Assembly (NCBI GenBank): GCA_903917505.1
Contig: CAIXAY010000076.1
Coordinates: forward strand, 1-16,393
Direction of reading: 5' to 3'
Length of the DNA stretch: 16,393 bases
From: an uncultured beta proteobacterium
GTDB lineage: Bacteria; Pseudomonadota; Gammaproteobacteria; Burkholderiales; Rhodocyclaceae
The notes under the pieces are model-generated. The model was given only the letters and a program-made list of their open reading frames with translations, searched no databases and was not told the DNA's origin. Position 1 is the first letter of the stretch. Every line of letters begins with the position of its first letter. The translations under genes and the position numbers were made by a program. Shown here piece by piece: positions 7,735-15,744 of this stretch.

Positions 7735-8241
7735 TCAGCTGATGGTGGTCTGACCGGCCAGCTTGCGGATTTCCTTGTCGAGGAAATAGATGCCCTTGCC
7801 TTCGAGTCCGATTACCGAGATCTTGTCGAGGATGCTCTTGAACAGGCGTTCTTCTTCGTGCTGTTCGCTGACATACCATTGCAGGAACTGGAAGGTGCCG
7901 AAATCCTGCTCGGCCAGCGCGCCGGCGACCAGTTGATTGATCGCCCCGGTGATGCCGATTTCATGCTTGTAAGTCACTTCGAATACTTCGCCGAGCGACT
8001 CGTAGTTCGACGGCGGCGCATCCAGAGCGCCGAGCACGGCAAGCGCGCCCGTCTCGCAGACATAATCGAACAGCTTGTTCATGTGCAGCAACTCTTCACC
8101 CGCATGTTCGCGCAGGAAGGCGGCGCTGCCCGTATAGCCCTGGTGATCGCACCAGGCGCTCATTTGCAGGTAGAGGTTGGAGGAATATTGTTCGAGCCTG
8201 ATTTGCTTGTTCAGGCGGTCGATCATTGCGGGGGTCAGCAT
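7735..8241 (-). CDS. ftnA: Non-haem ferritin FtnA
   Basis: A 168-residue ferritin of the usual length for bacterial FtnA. The di-iron ferroxidase ligands are all in the expected places: Glu17, Glu50 and His53 (site A), Glu94 and Glu130 (site B), with Tyr24, Gln127 and the site C residues Glu49, Glu126 and Glu129. No haem-binding Met at the bacterioferritin position is evident, so FtnA rather than Bfr. It should oxidise Fe(II) and store ferric mineral in a 24-subunit shell in the cytoplasm. The ATG at 8241 is preceded by AGGAGAAAACC, a strong ribosome site. It is a single-gene unit, flanked by the inverted repeat downstream and a 276-base intergenic region upstream. No convincing Fur box was seen. 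Confidence 0.95.
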   Translation of the reverse strand: MLTPAMIDRLNKQIRLEQYSSNLYLQMSAWCDHQGYTGSAAFLREHAGEELLHMNKLFDYVCETGALAVLGALDAPPSNYESLGEVFEVTYKHEIGITGAINQLVAGALAEQDFGTFQFLQWYVSEQHEEERLFKSILDKISVIGLEGKGIYFLDKEIRKLAGQTTIS

Positions 8242-8517
8242 GGTTTTCTCCTGTGGGCTGATTGAAAATATTGTGGGGCTGGGTTCTATTTACACCGACA
8301 GTGCGGTGGACAGCTTTGCTCTGCATGAAGGGATTCAAGATTGATTGTGATCAGCGCGCTCATCGCGCTCGTTTTAAGGCAGATCATACCTCTATCGCCG
8401 CGTTGAGGGGATGCAAGCGTTTAATTTGCAATGCTTAAATTCAGAAAAAAGGCACGCCAGCCGCCAGGCATGGTTCATCCCGTGCGCGCTGGATGAATCG
8501 CCTGTTGCCCTTGCCGC
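8242..8517. other. Intergenic region between panE-family and ftnA genes
   Basis: It contains the ftnA leader and presumably its promoter. The minus-strand stretch TGTAAATAGAA (about 8285-8295) could be a -10 element, but no matching -35 at proper spacing is clear. Near 8344-8375 there is the imperfect repeat GCGCGCTCATCGCGCTC. A minus-strand T-run follows the panE-family gene at about 8445-8450, without a good stem. No gene was found. Confidence 0.4.
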
Positions 8518-9456
8518 CTATTGCTTGCCGTCGATAGCCCGCCGGTTCTCGATGCACTTGACGCAGGCCACCAGCGTCCGGTTGACCGGGGTCGGGATGC
8601 CTGAGCGCTCGCCCCAGCGCACGACCGAGCCGTTGATGAAATCGATCTCGGTCATTTGGCCTTTTTCCACGCTCTGCAGCATCGAGGCCTTGAATTCGGG
8701 CGGCAGCCCCTGGGCGGCGAGCGGCCAGAAATAATTCGGATCTTCCGAAGACAGCGTGATGTCGTTGGCCCTGGCCACGGCGATGCCCTCGGCGATCGCC
8801 GCCAGCGCCGTCGCTTCGATTGCGGGAATTTGGTAGAGCGGGCCATAGGGCAGGCGCGTGATCGCGCTCAGCGAACCGCTCGCCAGATTGACCAGCAGCT
8901 TGTCCCACATCGTGCCGTAGATATTCGTACTGACCGTCGTCTGCAGGCCGGCGCGGTTGAATTCATCAGCCACCGACTGCAGACGGGCGCTCAACCGGCC
9001 ATCGAGTTCGCCGATGCAGGTGGTTTTGTTCTTGATGCCGTAGAGCACATGTCCGGGCGCGATGAAGATGCCGCCGACATAGGTCCTGCCGGCCAGCACG
9101 CGTTCGCGACCGACGACCTCGGCGAGGACCTCCTCATGCCCCAGCCCGTTCTGCAGCGACATGACCATGGTGTCCTTGCCGACGATGGGCAGCACCGATT
9201 CGATGGCGAACCGGGTAGCGAAGGACTTGACCAGAATGATGACCAGATCGACCGGCGCCAGGCCTTCGCAACGGGAACAGGCCTTGACGGTGACGACCTG
9301 GTCTTCGGCGCCGCAGCGCATTTTCAAGCCCTGCGCATTGATGGTGTCGATGTTCAGGTTGGGGCGATTGAACAGGATGACATCCGCTCCGCTCCGTGCC
9401 AGCACGCCGCCGATTGCGCATCCCAATGCGCCTGCGCCTGAAATGCAAATCTTCAT
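8518..9456 (-). CDS. Ketopantoate reductase (ApbA/PanE) family protein
   Basis: A 312-residue NADPH-dependent 2-oxoacid reductase. It begins with a Rossmann GxGxxG loop (GAGALG, residues 7-12) at the very N-terminus, which fixes the ATG at 9456; in-frame codons further upstream would add 39 non-family residues. QNG (102-104), the catalytic lysine in WDKLLVN (Lys186) and the C-terminal TEIDFINGSV (Glu270) match the substrate-binding residues of ketopantoate reductase. PanE makes pantoate for coenzyme A, but many paralogues act on other 2-oxoacids, and no panB, panC or panD neighbour is present, so the exact substrate is open. A ribosome site is weak (GAAAGAAAC). The next gene rightwards is divergent. 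Confidence 0.85.
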   Translation of the reverse strand: MKICISGAGALGCAIGGVLARSGADVILFNRPNLNIDTINAQGLKMRCGAEDQVVTVKACSRCEGLAPVDLVIILVKSFATRFAIESVLPIVGKDTMVMSLQNGLGHEEVLAEVVGRERVLAGRTYVGGIFIAPGHVLYGIKNKTTCIGELDGRLSARLQSVADEFNRAGLQTTVSTNIYGTMWDKLLVNLASGSLSAITRLPYGPLYQIPAIEATALAAIAEGIAVARANDITLSSEDPNYFWPLAAQGLPPEFKASMLQSVEKGQMTEIDFINGSVVRWGERSGIPTPVNRTLVACVKCIENRRAIDGKQ

Positions 9457-9689
9457 TTCGAGTTTCTTTCTATTGGCGCTGGAGAAGCGCGTGTGCAAGC
9501 ACTTTAACCACGACCTCGATCTTCTGTCCATGCCAAGATGCGCTGCCCTGCCGTCGGCCGCTCCGTTCGGCAACGAACAGACGCCGGCCGGTCAAACGCG
9601 CAAGGTGCGGGCAAGTGGCATGACGGGCGGAAATGGCGAGCGTGCCGTTCCGCCGGCGTTTGCCGCGAGTGACTTGATGGATTCGCTTG
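9457..9689. other. Divergent intergenic region
   Basis: It separates the divergent panE-family gene (-) from the small exported-protein gene (+), so it must hold both promoters. I see no clear -35/-10 pair or operator palindrome, and no protein-like frame. Confidence 0.3.
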
Positions 9690-10232
9690 ATGCCGCCACG
9701 ACGCGCCGCAGCACTGCCCCGCCTGATCGCCACCATGGCCATGGCATTGCTGGGCTATGGCGCGGCAGGGCTGGATGTCGCGGCGGCTGAGGTTTTCCCG
9801 GCCGCACCGACGATCGCCGACGCGCACCGCTATTTTGCCGCGCTGGTGGCCAGCAACGACGTCATCACCATTCACGAATCGATCGGCAAGGACGGCGACA
9901 TTCTCGGCTACCGGACTTTTCCGGCGCAGCAATATCGCGGCGCGGCATGCAAGTCGAGGATTACCCTGCAGAACGGTGTGAACATCGATCTCGACTGGGG
10001 CACCGTCGAGAATTCCCAGGCCAGCGACGGGTCGCTGAGCATCCTGCATGGCCAGGACGTGCAATTCACGTTCTTCCACATGCTCGCGCTCGAAGGCGGA
10101 ATCGTCGTCGAACCGGCGAACGCGATCGCGCGGCTGATTTTCGGCGTCGTGGACGAATTGCCGCGCAATCGGCTGCTCAAGGCCATCGATCTGGTCACGG
10201 TCGCCTGCCGCGCCAAGTCGAAGTTCGACTAG
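9690..10232 (+). CDS. Small exported protein of unknown function
   Basis: A 180-residue protein with a Sec-type signal peptide: a basic start (MPPRRAAALPR), a hydrophobic core LIATMAMALLGYGAAGL and a likely AAA|E cleavage near residue 33. The mature part has DAHRYFAALVASNDV, LGYRTFPAQQYRGAACKSRI and a late VACRAKSKF, so two cysteines could pair in the periplasm. I do not recognise the family. The start is uncertain: ATG at 9690, TTG at 9687 and ATG at 9735 are in frame, and none has a clear ribosome site; 9690 gives the best signal peptide. It is divergent from the panE-family gene and convergent with the dioxygenase gene, so it is a single unit. Confidence 0.7.
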   Translation: MPPRRAAALPRLIATMAMALLGYGAAGLDVAAAEVFPAAPTIADAHRYFAALVASNDVITIHESIGKDGDILGYRTFPAQQYRGAACKSRITLQNGVNIDLDWGTVENSQASDGSLSILHGQDVQFTFFHMLALEGGIVVEPANAIARLIFGVVDELPRNRLLKAIDLVTVACRAKSKFD

Positions 10233-10269
10233 CGCGCGCGGCGATTATACGGCCTGTAAGCTCGGCGCG

Positions 10270-11559
10270 TCACTTCTTGTCCCAGGCGACCGACTGCGCC
10301 GCCTGGCTGCCGGTCACCGAGTAGAGCACCTGGGTGTTGCGCGACTTCAAGAAGTCTTCGAGGCTCTCGCCGCGCATCGCGGCGTAGATGTGCAGGTTCG
10401 ACGTGCCGACCGTCGCGCCGAGTTTCTCGAGCATGAAGAAAATGACGCCGTAATGAATCATGCCGCGCCAGTCGCGCCGGCGCACCAGATCCTTTTCCTC
10501 TTCGCTGAGCCCGGCGGCGGCGAAGGCGCCTTCCGGGTCGGCGAGGAAACGCTGGCGCTGTTCGGGAACGATCATGCCGTGCAGGAATTTGTTGAGGCGG
10601 TAGGCCTTGAGGCTCGTCGCGTGGGTGAACGGATAGGTGCCGGCGAGCGCCTCGGCGCCGCGCAATTGCTCGGCCATGCGCTCACGATGCCGCGCATCGA
10701 CCTCGCCCGGTACCGGCAGCGCATCGTTCTCGAGCACAAGGGTGCCGATGCCGGTCATCGACGGCAGGTAGTAGGAGCTGTGCACCTTCCTGACGCAGGC
10801 CGACAGGGCGCCGCGCATGATGAGCCACATGATGATCTCGGCGCCTTCCAGTCCGCCGAGCGCCGCGTATTCGGCGTGCGTCATCTCGGCCAGGCGCTCG
10901 GGATCGCGCGCGATGACCTCGAGAAACTCCTTGTCCCAAGCGACGTTGTTGAAGCCGGCGCGCTCGCCGTGCACCTGGTGCGACAGGCCGCCGGTCGCCA
11001 CGATCGCGACGCGCAGGTCCTCGGGGTAGCTTTCGATCGCCCGGCGCAGCGCCTGCCCGAGCTTGAAGCAGCGGCGCGCCGTCGGAATCGGGAACTGCAG
11101 GACGCCGACCTGCAGCGGCACGATGCTCGTCGGCCATTGCGAGCCCTCGCGTTCGAGCAGCACCGACATCGGCGAGAAGAAGCCATGGTCGAGCGGTTTG
11201 TCCTGGAAGAAGGACATGTCGAATTCTTCGCTGACCAGGCTCGCGCCGATGTGCTGCGCCAGTTGCGGATGGCCGGGAACCGGCGGCAGGGCGCGCGCGC
11301 CGCCGCCCTCGTCGGCGACGGCATATTCCTTGTCGATGCCGAGCGCGAACACCGAGTAGTGGTCGAAGAAGAAGGAGGTGACGTGGTCGTTGAAAACGTA
11401 GACGAGGACGTCGGGCCGCTTCTCCTTGAACCACTTGCGGATCGGCTCGAAACTCTCGAAGATCGGCGCCCAGGCCCGATCGGCCTGCTTGTTGGTGTCA
11501 TAGGCGAAGCCGATGGTGGGTGTGTGCGAAACGCCAATTCCTCCGATGATCTTGGCCAT
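10270..11559 (-). CDS. Fused LigB-LigA extradiol dioxygenase, gallate dioxygenase type
   Basis: A 429-residue protein joining a LigB-like catalytic domain (about 1-300) to a LigA-like domain (about 310-425), the layout of gallate dioxygenases GalA and DesB (about 420 residues). Fe(II) ligands are visible: His12 in GVSHTPTIG, His59 in FNDH and a glutamate in LEGAEIIMW (Glu238 or Glu241). His125 and His194 (GLSHQVHG) match the active-site histidines. The reaction would be oxygen-dependent meta-cleavage of gallate to 4-oxalomesaconate. A fused protocatechuate 4,5-dioxygenase or a related catechol enzyme is possible. The ATG at 11559 follows a strong GGGAGG site. No other ring-cleavage pathway gene is adjacent, which is unusual for such enzymes. 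Confidence 0.85.
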   Translation of the reverse strand: MAKIIGGIGVSHTPTIGFAYDTNKQADRAWAPIFESFEPIRKWFKEKRPDVLVYVFNDHVTSFFFDHYSVFALGIDKEYAVADEGGGARALPPVPGHPQLAQHIGASLVSEEFDMSFFQDKPLDHGFFSPMSVLLEREGSQWPTSIVPLQVGVLQFPIPTARRCFKLGQALRRAIESYPEDLRVAIVATGGLSHQVHGERAGFNNVAWDKEFLEVIARDPERLAEMTHAEYAALGGLEGAEIIMWLIMRGALSACVRKVHSSYYLPSMTGIGTLVLENDALPVPGEVDARHRERMAEQLRGAEALAGTYPFTHATSLKAYRLNKFLHGMIVPEQRQRFLADPEGAFAAAGLSEEEKDLVRRRDWRGMIHYGVIFFMLEKLGATVGTSNLHIYAAMRGESLEDFLKSRNTQVLYSVTGSQAAQSVAWDKK

Positions 11560-11651
11560 GGCTTTCTTCCTCCCTTAGCGAGTGTAGTGAGGCTCCCAGT
11601 TTAGGGCGAAGCGGGAAATCGTGTCCATGCCAGCGACTTGAGCCGGCGAAA

Positions 11652-13310
11652 TTACAGTTTGAACTGCTCGACGGATTGCTTGAGCGTCGTCGCCAGTTGT
11701 TCGAGTTCGACGGCCGCGGCGGTGACCTGCTTGATGATCGTGTTGGTGCTTCCCGTCATCCTGGCGATTTCGTCGATATTGCGGGTGATGACCTTGCTCG
11801 TTGCCGTCTGTTCGCAAAGCGCCGAGGAGATCTCGGCGACCGAGGCCAGCACCTGGCCGACGCCGTCCTTGATCTTCGCCATCGAACAGCCGGCGCGTTC
11901 AACGCCCCGCCCGCCTTGTTCGACGAGGCCGATGCCCTTGCTCATGCCGGCGACCGCCGCATCGCTGCCGTCCTGGGTCGCCTGGATCATCGCGGCGATC
12001 TTTTGCGTCGACACCGTCGTTCGCTCGGCGAGCTTTCGCACTTCGTCGGCGACGACCGCGAAGCCCCGTCCCTGCTCGCCGGCGCGTGCGGCTTCGATGG
12101 CCGCGTTCAAGGCCAGGAGGTTGGTCTGATCGGCGATTTCCTTGATCACGTTGACGATCTCGGTGATCTGATGCGATTTTTCGCCCAGGGACGAGATGAC
12201 GCCGGCAGATGCCGCGACCGATTCGGAAATCTCGCGCATGTCGACGACCACTTCCTGCACGTCCTGCGCGCCCGTCTTGGCCAGATCGCCGGTTTGCGAG
12301 GCGTGTTTCTGCGCGCTTGCCGCATTCTCGGAAATCAGGCCGATGCCGACGGTCATCGCTTCGACCGATGCGGACATGGCGACCGAGGCATCGTTCTGCT
12401 GCTCCGAAGCGAGCATGACCTGCTGCGAAGAGCTGCTCAACTGCCTTGCCGACTGCGTCAGCAAGGCCGCGCTGCGCAGGGTCCCGCCGATGATCTCGCG
12501 CAGGCTGGCCTGCATCTCCCGCATGGCCGCCAAGAGGCTGGTGCCGTCGCCGGCTTTGGTGGCGATTTTTTCCGACAGATTGCCGCAGGCAATCCGCCTG
12601 ACGATGGCGATGACCTCGGTCGGTTCGCCGCCCAGTTGCAGCAGCAGCCTGCGCACGACGAAACCGATGGTGAAGAACAGGATAAGCTGCAGCACGCCCT
12701 GGCCGATCCATATGGACGTGTTGATTTTCCGCATCGTCGCCAAATCGTTCTTGATGTCGATGACGACGCTGACCGCGCCTATCGTCGCCCCTTCGGCGAC
12801 GCCGTGGCACTTGAGGCAATCGATGCTGCGCGAGTTGCTGGTGGCGATGAAGGGCATTGCGGTTCTGAGCAGCGCGTCGCCATTCGGCGCGAGAATCATC
12901 TGGTGCTCGATCTTGCCGCTCGCCAGCACGCGTTTGTCCATCGCGTCGATGGCCTGCTCTTCGGGAAGGCCGGCGCCGAATTCGTCGTCGATCGCCTTGC
13001 CGCGAACGATGCGCAGTTCCCTCGTCTGTTCCGAAATCCCGATTTTCTGGATGAACAGCGCGCGGCTCTTGGCGTCGCTGATCACGTCGTCTTTGCCCGC
13101 CTTGATCAGCATGAAGGTATTCAAGCCGTTGATCGCGCCATCGCCGACGCCGATCGCGCGCTCTTTGGCGGCGTCAATGACTTGCTGCTCGAGATGGCTG
13201 GAAATCCATTGCTGCGCGGCGACGAGAAGAATGATCAGGATGCCCTGGATCAGGATTTGCAGTTTGAGTTGCAGCCCGGCACGCTGCCACCAAATCGTTA
13301 CGCCATCCAT
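11652..13310 (-). CDS. Methyl-accepting chemotaxis protein with a CXXCH haem-c sensor region
   Basis: A 552-residue chemoreceptor. Order: short cytoplasmic start, transmembrane helix about 18-34, periplasmic sensor region about 35-197, second helix about 200-220, HAMP about 220-275, and a cytoplasmic signalling domain to the end with the hallmark hairpin [21 protein letters not shown]. The sensor region carries CLKCH (Cys165, Cys168, His169; bases 12804-12818), the covalent haem c motif, just before a GAVSVVIDI strand, the position where haem-bearing PAS/DUF3365-like sensors have it. It could therefore sense redox, oxygen or NO. No C-terminal CheR-tether pentapeptide is seen. ATG at 13310 is preferred; a TTG at 13331 would add 7 residues. 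The gene stands alone with no che genes nearby. Confidence 0.9.
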   Translation of the reverse strand: MDGVTIWWQRAGLQLKLQILIQGILIILLVAAQQWISSHLEQQVIDAAKERAIGVGDGAINGLNTFMLIKAGKDDVISDAKSRALFIQKIGISEQTRELRIVRGKAIDDEFGAGLPEEQAIDAMDKRVLASGKIEHQMILAPNGDALLRTAMPFIATSNSRSIDCLKCHGVAEGATIGAVSVVIDIKNDLATMRKINTSIWIGQGVLQLILFFTIGFVVRRLLLQLGGEPTEVIAIVRRIACGNLSEKIATKAGDGTSLLAAMREMQASLREIIGGTLRSAALLTQSARQLSSSSQQVMLASEQQNDASVAMSASVEAMTVGIGLISENAASAQKHASQTGDLAKTGAQDVQEVVVDMREISESVAASAGVISSLGEKSHQITEIVNVIKEIADQTNLLALNAAIEAARAGEQGRGFAVVADEVRKLAERTTVSTQKIAAMIQATQDGSDAAVAGMSKGIGLVEQGGRGVERAGCSMAKIKDGVGQVLASVAEISSALCEQTATSKVITRNIDEIARMTGSTNTIIKQVTAAAVELEQLATTLKQSVEQFKL

Positions 13311-13432
13311 TTTCCGCGCCCCCCGGTGCAAGGACCGTAGGGCAACATTGCCGGCGCTTCGTTCCCTTTGCGCGGCGCGACCATTCAGTCATGCCACCAT
13401 TTGCACCGCCAGCTTGCGGCCGGGCCTTGCCG

Positions 13433-14602
13433 CTAGCCCTCGAGGCGGCTGGCGCTGACCTTGTAGCTGACGCGCGCCGTGTCCTGACTGTTGAAGCGGC
13501 CGTCGCCGCTTTCGACCTCGGGGTAGATCAGGAAGGGCAGCATGCTGCCGGGCGAACCGCGCAGGCTGACATCCTGCGCGGCATTGAAGCTGATCCAGTT
13601 CATTTCCCAGAAGCCGAAGAGCAGCTTCTTCAGCACGCTGAGCCTGGGGTCGCCGCTGCTCAGGTTCTCTTCGCGCATGGCCTTGCGCACATCCGACGGG
13701 TTGACCGGAATCCAGCCGTAGCCGGGCGCGTAAAACTCGGCGCGGCAATTTTGTGCTTCATTCAGTTCGCCGGTCGCGCCGAGGCAGCCGAACAGCCGCG
13801 AGGCGTCGACGCGCATGCCGAACACCGGCCGCGCCGGAATGCCGATCGAGCGGCACAGGCCGACGAAGAGCAGCGATATGTCGGCGCTCTTGCCGGCCAG
13901 GTCACCGCTGTCGAGCATGTTGCCGATGTCGGTGTTGCCGACGCCTTTCGTCAGCGGGTTGAAGCTGGCGTTTTCGACGACCCATTCGTAGATCGCCTTG
14001 CCCATGGCCAGCGGATCCTTGACGCGCCCGATCGCCCGTTCGGCGGTACTGCGCACGATGCCGTCGAGCGGCACCAGCCGGGTCGATTGCAGGCAGCGGC
14101 GCAGCACTTCGGTGCGCTCGGCCATCGCGCCATGGCGGGTGATGTCGAAAGGCCGGTCCTGGGTGGCCACCTGGCTGGTGATCTGCAGTTGCGGCTCGGC
14201 CACGCCTTCAGGCCAGTCGGCGTAGAAAACTTCCATTTCGGCGACCGGGTCGCGATAGATGCCGGCGCTGGCGAAATTGCCCTGCCAGGTGTGGCCGAGC
14301 GAACGCTCCCACAGGGTGTCCTTGTACTGGGCCAGCGGCAGCCACAGCCGCGCCTTGCCGTTGATGCCCTTCAGGCTGATGGTCGAGCGCAGGTCGTAGC
14401 TGCGCCATTGCGGCAAGGGTTCGTCGGGCAGGCTGATGACGTTGCGCGTTTCGGCGGCCGGCGCCGCAGCCGCGGCCTTGGTCCTGGCCGCCGGTTTTTT
14501 TGCGGCCGGCTTTTTTTTCGCCGAGCGGTTTACCGCCTCGGCCTGCGGCGAAGCCAATAGTGCGAGAACTGCCGAGGCGGCGAGGAAGTCACGTCGTTTC
14601 AA
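13433..14602 (-). CDS. Exported transglutaminase-fold protein with replaced catalytic triad
   Basis: A 389-residue protein from a TTG at 14602, chosen because it places KRRDFLAASAVLALLAS at the N-terminus, a Tat-like or Sec signal peptide. After it comes a Lys/Ala-rich low-complexity linker (about 28-52). The transglutaminase core is about 205-310: GKSADISLLFVGLCRSIGIP, QNCRAEFYAPGYGW, PVNPSDVRK. Relatives usually read GKCAD, QHCRAEF and PVDPADV, with Cys, His and Asp as the catalytic triad. Here they are Ser239, Asn285 and Asn301, so peptidase or transglutaminase chemistry is not expected. The protein is otherwise full length and intact, so it is probably a binding or scaffold protein in the periplasm. 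The -10 box at 14709-14704 probably drives it. Confidence 0.85.
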   Translation of the reverse strand: MKRRDFLAASAVLALLASPQAEAVNRSAKKKPAAKKPAARTKAAAAAPAAETRNVISLPDEPLPQWRSYDLRSTISLKGINGKARLWLPLAQYKDTLWERSLGHTWQGNFASAGIYRDPVAEMEVFYADWPEGVAEPQLQITSQVATQDRPFDITRHGAMAERTEVLRRCLQSTRLVPLDGIVRSTAERAIGRVKDPLAMGKAIYEWVVENASFNPLTKGVGNTDIGNMLDSGDLAGKSADISLLFVGLCRSIGIPARPVFGMRVDASRLFGCLGATGELNEAQNCRAEFYAPGYGWIPVNPSDVRKAMREENLSSGDPRLSVLKKLLFGFWEMNWISFNAAQDVSLRGSPGSMLPFLIYPEVESGDGRFNSQDTARVSYKVSASRLEG

Positions 14603-14703
14603 TCGACACTCCGCAATGCATAGGAAACAGCCCGGGTCGCCGAGATTGGCAGCGGGCAAAAACGAACAAGCCGCGTCAAGGGACACGGCTCGATGGAGAA
14701 AAA

Positions 14704-14712
14704 ATTATAGCA
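14704..14712 (-). promoter_or_regulatory. Extended -10 promoter for the transglutaminase-fold gene
   Basis: On the minus strand the sequence reads TGCTATAAT, a perfect extended -10 (TGnTATAAT). The -35 region is poor (TTGGCC at 19-base spacing), which suits an extended -10 promoter. Transcription would begin near 14697, about 95 bases before the TTG start at 14602. Confidence 0.5.
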
Positions 14713-14725
14713 CTTCGGCCAGGCT

Positions 14726-14744
14726 GGCGGCCAAATCGGCCGCC
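14726..14744. repeat. Perfect GC-rich stem-loop
   Basis: GGCGGCC-AAATC-GGCCGCC forms a 7-base-pair stem with a 5-base loop. It lies about 130 bases beyond the stop of the upstream reductase gene and just upstream of the extended -10 box. It may help end transcription of the reductase gene or be an operator; a minus-strand T-run (about 14698-14703) is too far from the stem for a classic terminator. Confidence 0.35.
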
Positions 14745-14876
14745 TGGTTCCGCAAGGGGCGGTGCGGGCTCCGGCGCGACGACCCGCCGCCGGGGCCGAA
14801 CACGCCGATGCAGCCGCTCACCCGCGTCGCCTCCGGCCGGCGCCTGCCGAAGCAGGTGGCGCATTGCGAGCACGGG

Positions 14877-15563
14877 CTATTGCGTCTTGTAGCGAAGCCA
14901 GACACCGCCGCCGTCGCGCACTTCGGCCGAAATCAGCGAAAGATAGCTTGGCGCCTTCCAGGCTTCCCTGGAAATCTCGAACGATGCCGGATGCTCGCCA
15001 CGGCCATCGACAAGCGGCAGGATGAGCACGCTGACCTCGTCGACCAGGCCGGCATTGATGAACGAGCCGCTGACTGTTGGCCCGCCCTCGACAATGAGGC
15101 GCTTCAGGCCAAGCTCATCGGCAAGGATAGTGACGACTTGCTGCAGGTCGATTTCCGTCTTGCCGGCAAAAAGGTAAGAGACGCCGATCGACTGCAGATA
15201 CGCCAGATAGTCGTCCGCTACGGCTTCCGTGACGACTTCGACGATGTGCGAATCGAGCGCTGCGCTGCTTTTCCAGGCGACCTTCCCGTGCGGGTCGATC
15301 GACACCGCATAGAGCGCCGCATCGCGCTTGGCGAAATGATGGACACGGGGAATGGCGGCCTTGGCCAGGCCGCGCGGGTAATCATCGCCATGCGAGATTT
15401 CCTGCATGGTGACGCGGCCGCAGATCCACGCATCGAACCTGAATTCCCGGGCAAGGGTTTCGTACAGCTCGCCGGCCCTTTTCTTGAACGGCCTGTCCCA
15501 GCCGTCGGTGAGCGCATGCCCGTCGATCGAAGACATCATGTGGCAGACGACATAGGGTTTCAT
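14877..15563 (-). CDS. RibD C-terminal/dihydrofolate-reductase-fold oxidoreductase
   Basis: A 228-residue protein with the RibD_C fold. SSIDGHALTDG (11-21) near the N-terminus, ICGRVTMQE (47-55) and LIVEGGPTVSGSFINAGLVDEV (156-177) match the NADPH-binding and EGG motifs of the reductase domain of riboflavin biosynthesis and of its stand-alone relatives. The deaminase domain of true RibD is absent and no rib genes are adjacent, so this is more likely a general NAD(P)H-dependent reductase of unknown substrate than a riboflavin enzyme. The ATG at 15563 has GGAG 10 bases before it; TTG at 15569 is an alternative. A TATAAT box lies about 30 bases upstream. Confidence 0.8.
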   Translation of the reverse strand: MKPYVVCHMMSSIDGHALTDGWDRPFKKRAGELYETLAREFRFDAWICGRVTMQEISHGDDYPRGLAKAAIPRVHHFAKRDAALYAVSIDPHGKVAWKSSAALDSHIVEVVTEAVADDYLAYLQSIGVSYLFAGKTEIDLQQVVTILADELGLKRLIVEGGPTVSGSFINAGLVDEVSVLILPLVDGRGEHPASFEISREAWKAPSYLSLISAEVRDGGGVWLRYKTQ

Positions 15564-15592
15564 TGGCAATTCGCTCCGCGGTTTGACGATCC

Positions 15593-15598
15593 ATTATA
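15593..15598 (-). promoter_or_regulatory. -10 box for the RibD_C-fold gene
   Basis: A perfect TATAAT on the minus strand lies 29 bases before the ATG at 15563, giving a short leader of about 20-25 bases that still holds the GGAG ribosome site. No good -35 hexamer is visible at 16-18 bases. Confidence 0.4.
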
Positions 15599-15744
15599 AG
15601 GGCGGCGCGTCCAGAGTCGGTTCGCGCGGCTAATGCGAGCGAGACGCCCCAGGCTGCATGCACGTTTGCAATTCCGGCGATCTTGCGGCCTTGCGGACGC
15701 GGCTTCGATTCACGCCGCCTCCGCTTGAGCGTATCGCGGTGCGC

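Noticed and set aside
8440..8470. Terminator for the panE-family gene
   Set aside because: A minus-strand T-run is present, but no stable stem directly precedes it.
10390..11604. A 404-codon open frame on the plus strand
   Set aside because: It is antisense to the gallate-type dioxygenase, whose iron ligands are intact; the plus product is a low-complexity R/A/E-rich shadow.
11676..13340. A 554-codon open frame on the plus strand
   Set aside because: It is antisense to the chemoreceptor, which shows clear HAMP and signalling motifs; the plus product resembles no family.
14500..14520. A hairpin followed by a T-run on the plus strand as a terminator
   Set aside because: The T-run is the complement of lysine codons in the Lys/Ala-rich linker of the transglutaminase-fold protein, inside the gene.
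13391..14560. A 389-codon open frame on the plus strand
   Set aside because: It is antisense to the transglutaminase-fold gene, which has recognisable motifs and a signal peptide.
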